The notes under the pieces are model-generated. The model had not been told where the DNA came from. It searched no databases and worked only from the letters and a program-made list of their open reading frames with translations. The translations under genes were made by a program, and so were the position numbers. A stretch of DNA of 5,979 nucleotides from Gammaproteobacteria bacterium (GTDB lineage Bacteria > Pseudomonadota > Gammaproteobacteria > GRL18). Numbering within the stretch: the stretch's first letter is position 1; each line of letters begins with the position of its first letter. Where the stretch lies: NCBI GenBank assembly GCA_023144715.1, contig JAGLFC010000030.1, positions 1 to 5,979 of the forward strand, read 5' to 3'. Of this stretch, positions 1 through 5,666 are shown piece after piece.

Positions 1-179
1 AAGTGACCTGCGGTATTAATTAAATGTTCAGTCAAAGCCCCTTGACCTGGGCCAATTTCAACAATATGTTGTTGTGAATTTGCCCCGATAGAAGTAATAA
101 TACGTTCAATAACATTGGCATCATGCAGAAAGTTTTGTCCAAAACGTTTCCTTGCTTTGTGATTGAATTCTTTATTCAT
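1..179 (-). CDS. rsmA: 16S rRNA dimethyladenosine transferase RsmA (KsgA), N-terminal part, cut by window edge
   Basis: Reading the minus strand from the ATG at 179 gives 59 residues with no stop before the window edge. RsmA uses S-adenosylmethionine to dimethylate two adjacent adenines near the 3' end of 16S rRNA, a late step of 30S maturation in the cytoplasm. The fragment begins MNKEFNHKARKRFGQNFL and contains the family's N-terminal signature RKRFGQNFLHD (residues 10-20) and the SAM-binding motif I, EIGPGQGALTEHL (41-53). The catalytic NxPY-type motif would lie beyond the edge. An AGAAGA sequence 7 bases upstream of the ATG is a reasonable ribosome-binding site, and the start agrees with family N-termini. 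The gene is divergent from folE. In E. coli rsmA sits inside the surA-pdxA-rsmA-apaG-apaH operon, whereas here it appears to be the first gene of its transcript. Confidence 0.93.
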   Translation of the reverse strand, partial: MNKEFNHKARKRFGQNFLHDANVIERIITSIGANSQQHIVEIGPGQGALTEHLINTAGH

Positions 180-363
180 ATAATGTTCTTCTGTAGTTAT
201 TTCATAGGTGAGAATGAAGATTAAGTATATCATTAAAAGAGAATACTTGTTTTTAGTGATTATATTATTTAATATTATGTGCATAGCAGGGCATGATTGA
301 TTACAATTGTATGTAAAAATGTCTATCATAATAAAAACGTCTGTAAAAAAGTTGAGTCCATTA
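180..363. promoter_or_regulatory. Divergent rsmA/folE intergenic region with weak candidate promoters
   Basis: This AT-rich stretch must hold the start signals of two divergent genes, but no promoter in it is strong. Toward folE, TTGTTT (247-252) and TAATAT (270-275) are 17 bases apart; the overlapping TATTAT (273-278) is a better -10 but badly spaced. Toward rsmA, the minus strand shows a TATACT -10 (plus 224-229) with only a poor -35 about 17-18 bases upstream. The end nearest folE could be coding if translation begins at TTG 307 or ATG 319. The pairing of hexamers is inference from consensus matching by eye. Confidence 0.3.
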
Positions 364-903
364 ATGAAAGAAGATTTTGCAAATATTATTTCCTCAGTTG
401 GTGAAGACCTAGAGAGAGATGGTTTAAAAAATACGCCTGAACGAGCGGCTAAAGCGTTTAAATTTTTAACCCGAGGCTATCATCAAAACCTTGATGAAGT
501 GGTCAATAATGCTATTTTTGAGTCTGATAATGATGAAATGGTATTGGTGAAAGATATTGAGGTGTATTCTTTATGCGAACATCACTTATTGCCTTTTATT
601 GGCAAGTGTCATGTGGCTTATTTGCCTCAAGGAAAAGTGATTGGTTTATCTAAAATTGCTCGTATTGTTGACATGTATGCACGTCGTTTGCAAATTCAAG
701 AAAATATGACCAAGCAAATTGCAGAAACGATTATGGAAGTCACAGGAGCTAAAGGAGTCGGTGTGGTTTTAGAAGCCAAACATTTATGTATGATGATGCG
801 TGGTGTCGAAAAACAAAATTCGATGATGACGACATCAATGATGTTGGGTACATTCCGTGATGGTAGTTCTACCCGTTCTGAGTTTTTAAGTTTAATTCGT
901 TAA
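364..903 (+). CDS. folE: GTP cyclohydrolase I (FolE, type IA)
   Basis: FolE converts GTP to 7,8-dihydroneopterin triphosphate and formate, the first step of folate and monapterin synthesis, as a cytoplasmic homodecamer. From the chosen start the protein is 179 residues. The zinc ligands and catalytic histidines are visible: Cys71, His73 and His74 in CEHH (71-74), and His140 and Cys142 in KHLCMMMRG (139-147). GLSKIARIVDMYARRLQIQE (94-113) and the C-terminal RSEFLSLIR are typical of the proteobacterial enzyme. The frame is open further upstream, to ATG 319 (194 residues) or TTG 307 (198 residues). I prefer ATG 364 because the protein then begins like pseudomonad FolE of about 181 residues, and a GAG lies 7 bases upstream; ATG 319 has no visible ribosome-binding site. 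folX follows after 15 bases, so the two are probably one transcript. Function is nearly certain; the start is not. Confidence 0.95.
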   Translation: MKEDFANIISSVGEDLERDGLKNTPERAAKAFKFLTRGYHQNLDEVVNNAIFESDNDEMVLVKDIEVYSLCEHHLLPFIGKCHVAYLPQGKVIGLSKIARIVDMYARRLQIQENMTKQIAETIMEVTGAKGVGVVLEAKHLCMMMRGVEKQNSMMTTSMMLGTFRDGSSTRSEFLSLIR

Positions 904-918
904 ATTTAGGTAATCATT

Positions 919-1299
919 ATGTCAGAGCAAAATGATAGTGTTCAAGTGGCCACAATTTATATTAAAAATTTGCGCCTAAGAACATTTATTGGTTTTAATC
1001 AGGAAGAAAAAACTAAAAAACAAGATGTTATTATTAATATTCAATTACGTTATGATGCTTCAGTTGCGATAAAAAGTGATTCTGTTGAAGATGCGTGTAA
1101 TTATAAAACGTTAACTAAAAAAATCATTGGCTTAGTTGAAGAACAGCCCTTTGATTTATTAGAAAAAATGGCAGGGGATATTATTGCGTTAATAGCACCT
1201 TTTGAAAAAGTATTATGGGCATCTGTCGAAATAGATAAGCCTCACGCATTACGTTTTTCAGATTCGGTATCTGTTCAAATGGAATACTTTCAACGTTAG
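919..1299 (+). CDS. folX: Dihydroneopterin triphosphate 2'-epimerase (FolX), dihydroneopterin aldolase family
   Basis: The 126-residue protein belongs to the small, tunnel-shaped FolB/FolX fold. FolX epimerises dihydroneopterin triphosphate to dihydromonapterin triphosphate, using the product of FolE. Evidence for FolX rather than FolB is the match to the E. coli protein (120 residues): KNLRLRTFIG (16-25), NYKTLTKKI (61-69), FDLLEKMA (78-85) and VEIDKPHALRFSDSVSV (103-119). FolB normally has a KPxA segment of a different form at the last position. Likely active-site residues by family are Glu29 or Glu30, Tyr62 and Lys107. The start has a TTAGGTAA ribosome-binding site about 8 bases upstream. 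It is 15 bases downstream of folE, and its stop faces the ispB stop across 12 bases. A mixed FolB/FolX activity cannot be excluded, since family members overlap in activity. Confidence 0.9.
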   Translation: MSEQNDSVQVATIYIKNLRLRTFIGFNQEEKTKKQDVIINIQLRYDASVAIKSDSVEDACNYKTLTKKIIGLVEEQPFDLLEKMAGDIIALIAPFEKVLWASVEIDKPHALRFSDSVSVQMEYFQR

Positions 1300-1311
1300 G
1301 GAATGAAAAGA

Positions 1312-2292
1312 TTAAAAGCTACGTTCAATCGAAAAATTTGCCAGAGTGATCATCGCTTCTTTATACTCTGAATCAGGGATATAGGCTAATTGTGTAATGG
1401 CTTGCTGTGCCTCTTGTTTGGCAATATTTCGCGTATAGTCTAATGCACCTGTAGTTTCAATGGCTTGAGTGATCGCTTCAATTTCGTCCAAACCACCTTG
1501 TTCTATTGCATTTTTAATTAAGTGTGCCTGTGTGTCAGAGCCATGAGCCATTGCATAAATAAGCGGTAAAGTGGGCTTGCCTTCTGCTAAATCATCACCC
1601 ACATTTTTACCCATTTCTTCACTATTAGCACTATAGTCCAATACATCATCAATGAGTTGAAATGCAGTCCCTAAATGCATACCAAATTTTGCCATTGCTT
1701 GTTTAGTGGCTTTATCCTGATGTGCGACCACGGCACCTAACTGAGAGGCAGATTCAAATAATTTAGCGGTTTTATAATGAATCACTTCAATATAACGAGC
1801 TTCAGTGGTTGAGGCATCATTACAATTAAGCAATTGCAAAACCTCACCTTCAGCAATGGTATTGGTGGAATGTGAAAGAATTTCCATCACGTCCATGCTC
1901 CCCACACCGACCATCATTTCAAAGGCTCGCGAATAAAGAAAATCACCGACAAGTACACTGGCGGCATTGCCCCAAAGTTCATTGGCGGTATCTTTACCGC
2001 GACGTAGCTCGGATTCATCAACCACATCATCATGCAAAAGAGTAGCGGTATGAATAAATTCAACGACAGCGGCTAATGTCACTTTATGTTTGGCTGTATC
2101 AAGATTATTTTGTGCAAACGCATTGGCACTGAGCAATACTAATATAGGGCGAAGTCGTTTACCCCCACTATTAATAATGTACTGACTTATCTGATTGATT
2201 AACACGACTTCAGAATGAAGGCTGGTTTTAATCAATTGATTGACCTGATCCATATCACCTTTAATCAGTGTAAAAACATCTTCTATATTCAT
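1312..2292 (-). CDS. ispB: Octaprenyl (long-chain polyprenyl) diphosphate synthase IspB
   Basis: A 326-residue trans-prenyltransferase that condenses isopentenyl diphosphate onto farnesyl diphosphate to build the side chain of ubiquinone or menaquinone. The class I isoprenoid synthase motifs are all present: GGKRLRP (43-49), the first Asp-rich motif DDVVD (88-92), HYKTA (172-176), the second Asp-rich motif DDVLD (215-219) and GKNVGDDLAEGKPTLP (228-243). Length and N-terminus (MNIEDVFTLIKGDMDQVNQL) match gammaproteobacterial IspB, which fixes the start at 2292 although no good Shine-Dalgarno sequence lies upstream. The exact chain length (C40 or other) cannot be read from the sequence. The gene is divergent from rplU, as in E. 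coli and pseudomonads, and convergent with folX. The leader is about 80 bases if the candidate promoter at 2381-2409 is used. Confidence 0.95.
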   Translation of the reverse strand: MNIEDVFTLIKGDMDQVNQLIKTSLHSEVVLINQISQYIINSGGKRLRPILVLLSANAFAQNNLDTAKHKVTLAAVVEFIHTATLLHDDVVDESELRRGKDTANELWGNAASVLVGDFLYSRAFEMMVGVGSMDVMEILSHSTNTIAEGEVLQLLNCNDASTTEARYIEVIHYKTAKLFESASQLGAVVAHQDKATKQAMAKFGMHLGTAFQLIDDVLDYSANSEEMGKNVGDDLAEGKPTLPLIYAMAHGSDTQAHLIKNAIEQGGLDEIEAITQAIETTGALDYTRNIAKQEAQQAITQLAYIPDSEYKEAMITLANFSIERSF

Positions 2293-2380
2293 TGAGTATA
2301 GAAATAATTAACATTGAATAGGGATATAATTAATATTGGTATCATCGCACTCACATAAATTCAGTAAAAAAATTTTATAG

Positions 2381-2409
2381 ATCGTATGTTTACCATCCGA
2401 GAGAGTCAA
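2381..2409 (-). promoter_or_regulatory. Candidate sigma-70 promoter for ispB
   Basis: On the minus strand TTGACT (plus 2404-2409; 5 of 6 to the -35 consensus) is followed after 17 bases by TACGAT (plus 2381-2386; 4 of 6 to the -10 consensus). Transcription would start near 2374 and give a leader of roughly 80 bases before the ispB ATG. The -35 and spacing are good and the -10 is mediocre. An AT-rich stretch with TATAAA lies just downstream of the -10. Confidence 0.4.
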
Positions 2410-2477
2410 GTATTTAATTATGAAAAAACACTATTTAAACACTTTTAAAAAAATAAGGGGATAAAAAGCAATAGAAT

Positions 2478-2507
2478 TTGACACTTAGTATAAAAATACG
2501 CTAAAAT
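2478..2507 (+). promoter_or_regulatory. Sigma-70 promoter of rplU-rpmA(-obgE-proB)
   Basis: A perfect -35 TTGACA (2478-2483) and a near-perfect -10 TAAAAT (2502-2507, 5 of 6) are separated by 18 bases. Upstream is an A/T-rich run (about 2443-2477) that could act as an UP element, as is common for ribosomal-protein promoters. The predicted start near 2514 gives a short leader of about 40 bases ending in the GGAG ribosome-binding site of rplU. This is the strongest promoter-like sequence in the window. Confidence 0.75.
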
Positions 2508-2555
2508 CTTTCGTCTTTTATTTTTATATTTCTTTGGGTGTTTGGAGTAAGCGGT

Positions 2556-2867
2556 ATGTACGCAGTAATAAAAACGGGTGGTAAACAGTATAAGGTAAGC
2601 GAAGGTCAAACGCTTAAAGTTGAAAAATTAAGTGCTGAAGAAGGTACTAGCATTGATCTGAGTGAAGTATTAATGGTTGCTGATGGTGACGATGTTAAAG
2701 TGGGAACGCCTTTTGTTGAAGGGGGTAAAGTAACTGCAACAGTAGCTTCTCATGGTCGTGCAAAAAAAGTGACTATTATTAAATTTAGACGACGTAAGCA
2801 TCATCGTAAGCAGATGGGTCATCGTCAATCTTATACAGAACTTAAAATTGAAAAAATTAGCGCTTAA
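2556..2867 (+). CDS. rplU: 50S ribosomal protein L21 (bL21)
   Basis: L21 binds 23S rRNA in the large subunit. From the ATG at 2556 the protein is 103 residues, the same length as E. coli L21. It opens with MYAVIKTGGKQYKV, has the central beta-rich body with VLMVADGDDVKVGTPFV (44-60), and carries the basic FRRRKHHRKQMGHRQ stretch (77-91) typical of the family. The reading frame stays open up to a GTG at 2538, but that extension would place the GGAG ribosome-binding site (2544-2547, 8 bases before the ATG) inside the gene, and L21 proteins normally begin MYAV, so the ATG is chosen. It is first in its transcript, downstream of a strong promoter, and followed by rpmA after 72 bases. Confidence 0.97.
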   Translation: MYAVIKTGGKQYKVSEGQTLKVEKLSAEEGTSIDLSEVLMVADGDDVKVGTPFVEGGKVTATVASHGRAKKVTIIKFRRRKHHRKQMGHRQSYTELKIEKISA

Positions 2868-2882
2868 TGTAAGCGATAGTTT

Positions 2883-2922
2883 TTACCTTGATTTCTTTTT
2901 TAAAAAAATGTTAACAAGGTAA
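2883..2922 (+). promoter_or_regulatory. Inverted repeat (possible RNA hairpin) in the rplU-rpmA spacer
   Basis: TTACCTTG (2883-2890) and CAAGGTAA (2915-2922) are perfect 8-base complements flanking a 24-base loop. The loop holds a second self-complementary core, six T (2896-2901) followed by seven A (2902-2908). No U tract follows the stem, so this is not an ordinary intrinsic terminator. The stem ends 4 bases before the rpmA ribosome-binding site AAAGGA (2927-2932). It could affect rpmA translation or mRNA stability. The pairing is seen directly; the role is inference. Confidence 0.45.
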
Positions 2923-2939
2923 TAGCAAAGGATAATAAA

Positions 2940-3197
2940 ATGGCTCATAAAAAAGCAGGTGGTAGTACTAGAAACGGTCGTGATTCTAATGCGAAACGTT
3001 TAGGCGTAAAAAGATTTGGTGGTGAAATGGTGGTCGGTGGAAATATTCTGATTCGTCAACGTGGCACTAAAGTTCATCCTGGTTTAAATGTTGGTATTGG
3101 TAAAGACGATACTTTATTTGCCAAAGCTGATGGACGTGTTCTTTTTGAAGTAAAAGGTGCAAAAAAACGTAAGTTTGTGAGTGTTGTAGCAGCATAA
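2940..3197 (+). CDS. rpmA: 50S ribosomal protein L27 (bL27)
   Basis: L27 sits at the base of the central protuberance, and its flexible N-terminal tail reaches toward the peptidyl-transferase centre. The 85-residue protein begins MAHKKAGGSTRNGRDSNAKR, the usual proteobacterial N-terminus. There is no extra leader peptide of the kind that the Prp protease removes in Firmicutes. GTKVHPGLNVGIGKDDTLFA (42-61) and the GRVLFEVKG stretch complete the family pattern, and the length equals that of E. coli L27. The ribosome-binding site AAAGGA (2927-2932) lies 7 bases before the ATG. The gene follows rplU in the conserved order and is followed by a strong terminator. Confidence 0.97.
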   Translation: MAHKKAGGSTRNGRDSNAKRLGVKRFGGEMVVGGNILIRQRGTKVHPGLNVGIGKDDTLFAKADGRVLFEVKGAKKRKFVSVVAA

Positions 3198-3245
3198 TAC
3201 CCATTCAGTGAGAGCTGAATTGTAGGGTTTTAATACAAAGCACAC

Positions 3246-3280
3246 AAAAAGGCTCTTCCAGTTTCTGGAGAGCCTTTTTT
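3246..3280 (+). terminator. Rho-independent terminator after rpmA
   Basis: GGCTCT (3251-3256) pairs with AGAGCC (3269-3274), and CCAG (3258-3261) pairs with CTGG (3265-3268). There is one bulged T at 3257 and a TTT loop at 3262-3264. Six T follow (3275-3280), and an A run (3246-3250) precedes the stem and can extend it. This is a textbook intrinsic terminator placed between the ribosomal-protein genes and obgE. Its A-stem-T symmetry would also allow termination on the other strand, though no minus-strand gene approaches it. Confidence 0.92.
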
Positions 3281-3326
3281 ATTTTCTCTGTCTCTATTTT
3301 TCCACTAAAGAAATATAAGGTTAAAA

Positions 3327-4478
3327 ATGAAATTTGTTGATGAAGCGATCATAAAAGTAGAATCTGGTCAGGGTGGCAGAGGTATTGTTAGCTTTCGTCG
3401 TGAAAAGTACATTCCCTTTGGTGGTCCTGATGGTGGTGATGGCGGCGATGGTGGTTCAGTTTATCTGCGAGGCAATAATGCTTTAAACACTTTAGCAGAT
3501 TTTCGTATGATCCATTTTTATAAAGCAAAAAATGGTCAAGCAGGGCAAGGAAAAGAAAAAACAGGTCGTAGCGGTGATGATCTCTATATTGATGTACCCA
3601 TTGGTACCAGTGTTATTGATAGAGAAACAGAAGAAACACTCGGTGATCTTACTCAAGCGGATCAATTACTTTTAGTGGCACGCGGTGGTTTTCATGGTTT
3701 AGGTAATACTCGTTTTAAAAGCAGTGTCAATCGTGCCCCTAGACAAAGCAGTCTAGGTTCACCCGCAGAACGCCGTGAATTAAAACTGGAGCTTAAAGTC
3801 TTAGCTGATGTAGGTTTACTTGGTTTACCTAATGCTGGCAAGTCAACGTTTATTCGTGCTGTTTCTCATGCCAAACCTAAAGTAGCTAATTACCCTTTTA
3901 CGACCTTAATCCCTAATCTTGGTGTAGTGAGTGTTGTACCACATCGTAGTTTTGTGGTGGCCGATATTCCCGGTGTTATTGAAGGTGCTTCTGAAGGAGC
4001 GGGCTTAGGTATTCGTTTTTTAAAACATGTTGCCAGAACAGGACTCTTATTACATTTAATTGATGTAGAGCCTTATGATGGGAGTACACCTGTTGATAGT
4101 TTTAAAGCGATTGAGAAAGAATTACAATTATTTAGTGATGAAATGGCAGATACTAAATTAGATTCTCTTATTAAAAAAGAACGTTGGTTAGTGATTAATA
4201 AAATGGATTTATTACTTGAAGAAGAGCAACAACAAAAATGTGATGAAATTGTCAAAGATTTAGATTGGCAAGGCCCTGTTTTTCAGATTTCAGCCATCGA
4301 TAAAACAGGCACAAAAGAATTGTGTTTTGCTATTATGGATTATTTAGAAGCTCAAGAAGGCTTTAAAGGACGCTCTGGTTCTGAATCAGGGTTCGAGCAT
4401 AATGATCTTGAAGAAAATTATGAGCAAATTACCAGTGGTACTTATGATGCGGTTTCTGGAAAAATAATAAAAGAATAA
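3327..4478 (+). CDS. obgE: Obg family GTPase ObgE/CgtA
   Basis: A 383-residue essential-class GTPase that binds the 50S subunit and links ribosome maturation with nucleotide (GTP/ppGpp) status. The glycine-rich Obg fold spans about residues 1-158, with MKFVDEA at the start and the PDGGDGGDGG repeat at 34-43. The G domain follows: G1 GLPNAGKST (166-174), G2 around YPFTT (189-193), G3 DIPG (213-216), G4 NKMD (291-294) and G5 SA at 322-323. The tail after about 340 is variable in the family; here it is mixed-charge rather than the strongly acidic tail of E. coli ObgE (390 residues). A few extra residues lie before G4 compared with E. coli. The ribosome-binding site AAGG is 6 bases upstream of the ATG. 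No clear promoter separates it from the rpmA terminator, so readthrough probably feeds it. proB follows after 7 bases. Confidence 0.96.
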   Translation: MKFVDEAIIKVESGQGGRGIVSFRREKYIPFGGPDGGDGGDGGSVYLRGNNALNTLADFRMIHFYKAKNGQAGQGKEKTGRSGDDLYIDVPIGTSVIDRETEETLGDLTQADQLLLVARGGFHGLGNTRFKSSVNRAPRQSSLGSPAERRELKLELKVLADVGLLGLPNAGKSTFIRAVSHAKPKVANYPFTTLIPNLGVVSVVPHRSFVVADIPGVIEGASEGAGLGIRFLKHVARTGLLLHLIDVEPYDGSTPVDSFKAIEKELQLFSDEMADTKLDSLIKKERWLVINKMDLLLEEEQQQKCDEIVKDLDWQGPVFQISAIDKTGTKELCFAIMDYLEAQEGFKGRSGSESGFEHNDLEENYEQITSGTYDAVSGKIIKE

Positions 4479-4485
4479 TGTAATA

Positions 4486-5643
4486 ATGAGAATACAACAA
4501 CGTAACCATTTACCTAAAACTCGCCGTTGGGTCGTTAAAATTGGCAGTGCTTTATTAACCAATGAAGGCAGTGGTTTAGATTATAAAGCCATTAGTTTAT
4601 GGGTCGAGCAAATGTCTGCCTTAATGACAGGCTCTGCTGATAGCACATACTCTCAAACCGCTATTGAAATTGTCCTTGTTTCTTCAGGAGCTGTAGCGGA
4701 GGGCATGAAACGTATGGGTTGGACGACACGCCCTGATTCAGTCGATAAACTTCAGGCAGCGGCTGCAGTTGGTCAAATGGGCTTGGTACAGGCTTATGAA
4801 TCGCAGTTTCAAAAGCATAATTTACATACGGCACAAATTTTACTCACCCATGATGATCTCTCTAATCGCACTCGTTATCTTAATGCTCGTTCGGTCTTAC
4901 TGACTTTGATCAATATGGGAACAATCCCTGTAGTGAATGAAAATGATACCGTGGTGACTGAAGAAATTCGTTTTGGTGATAATGATACCTTAGCAGCTTT
5001 GGTGGCTAATCTGATTGATGCTGATCTGCTCGTTATACTGACTGATCAGCAAGGTATGTTTGACAGTGATCCTAGACAAAATCCCAATGCTCAATTATTG
5101 ACTGAGGTGGATGCTCAAAATAGCCAATTAGATGGTATGGCGGGGGATAGTAAAGGTGAATTAGGTCGTGGTGGTATGGCAACCAAGTTAAGAGCTGCTC
5201 GTGTGGCGGCTCGCTCTGGGGCTGCGACACTGATCGCTTCTGGACATGAAAAAAATGTCCTGAGTCAAATTTATCAAGGTAAGCAAATTGGTACATTATT
5301 AATGGCAAAAGAAGCACCTTTAGTTGCAAAAAAGCAATGGTTGGCAGGGCATTTACAAATGAAGGGGCAGTTATTGCTTGATCAAGGTGCGATTAACGTA
5401 CTTAAAAGTAAAGGTTCAAGTTTATTAGCCATTGGAGTTAAAGATGTTATTGGACAATTTTCACGCGGTGATATGGTCGCCTGTATTGATGATAATGGAG
5501 TAGAGATTGCACGAGGCTTATGTAATTATAATAGCTATGAAACCAATAAAATTAAAGGGTATGGAACAGGGGAAATCGTTAATATTTTAGGTTATGTCGG
5601 TGAATCTGAATTGATACACCGAGATAATTTAATAGTACTTTAA
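4486..5643 (+). CDS. proB: Glutamate 5-kinase ProB with C-terminal PUA domain
   Basis: ProB phosphorylates glutamate to gamma-glutamyl phosphate with ATP, the first and usually proline-inhibited step of proline synthesis, in the cytoplasm. The 385-residue protein has an amino-acid kinase domain (about 12-275) with KIGSALLT (18-25), SSGAV (66-70), NENDTV (151-156), GDNDTLAALVA (164-174) and GRGGMATK (227-234). A PUA domain (about 285-365) begins near KKQWLAGHL (282-290), and the protein ends RDNLIVL. It aligns well from memory with pseudomonad ProB (about 372 residues). Much of the extra length is a Thr/Ser-rich insert near residues 47-59, before the strand leading to SSGAV. The ATG is 7 bases after the obgE stop with only a weak A/G-rich ribosome-binding site, which suggests translational coupling. 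proA is not adjacent; the next gene is convergent. Confidence 0.96.
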   Translation: MRIQQRNHLPKTRRWVVKIGSALLTNEGSGLDYKAISLWVEQMSALMTGSADSTYSQTAIEIVLVSSGAVAEGMKRMGWTTRPDSVDKLQAAAAVGQMGLVQAYESQFQKHNLHTAQILLTHDDLSNRTRYLNARSVLLTLINMGTIPVVNENDTVVTEEIRFGDNDTLAALVANLIDADLLVILTDQQGMFDSDPRQNPNAQLLTEVDAQNSQLDGMAGDSKGELGRGGMATKLRAARVAARSGAATLIASGHEKNVLSQIYQGKQIGTLLMAKEAPLVAKKQWLAGHLQMKGQLLLDQGAINVLKSKGSSLLAIGVKDVIGQFSRGDMVACIDDNGVEIARGLCNYNSYETNKIKGYGTGEIVNILGYVGESELIHRDNLIVL

Positions 5644-5666
5644 AGCATACACTATTTTAGCTTATG

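Noticed and set aside
312..350. Two TGTAAAAA copies resembling half of a TyrR/PhhR box (TGTAAA-N6-TTTACA), tempting because of the link between folX and phenylalanine hydroxylase.
   Set aside because: Neither copy has the TTTACA partner, and A-rich repeats of this kind are expected in this leader.
2387..2413. On the minus strand ATACTTGACT looks like one half of a type 1 IscR site upstream of ispB.
   Set aside because: The second half-site is absent, and the GACT overlaps the candidate -35 hexamer, which explains the match more simply.
2420..2464. A 14-codon ORF (MKKHYLNTFKKIRG) in the ispB-rplU intergenic region.
   Set aside because: It lies upstream of the rplU promoter, has no ribosome-binding site at proper spacing, and its Lys/Asn/Phe content is what AT-rich DNA gives by chance.
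2538..2555. An upstream GTG start that would lengthen L21 by six residues.
   Set aside because: The GGAG ribosome-binding site would fall inside the coding region, and the ATG at 2556 gives exactly the usual 103-residue protein starting MYAVIK.
3435..3461. A repeated GGTGGTGATGG-like DNA pattern in obgE.
   Set aside because: It encodes the conserved PDGGDGGDGG loop of the Obg domain, so the repeat is due to protein conservation and is not a separate DNA element.
4073..4255. A 60-residue minus-strand reading frame inside obgE.
   Set aside because: It lies wholly within a gene with all Obg motifs intact, and its Ser/Leu/Asn-rich translation resembles no family.
5072..5329. An 85-residue minus-strand reading frame inside proB.
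   Set aside because: It overlaps the conserved glutamate kinase domain antisense and has no recognisable motif; it is a frame shadow.
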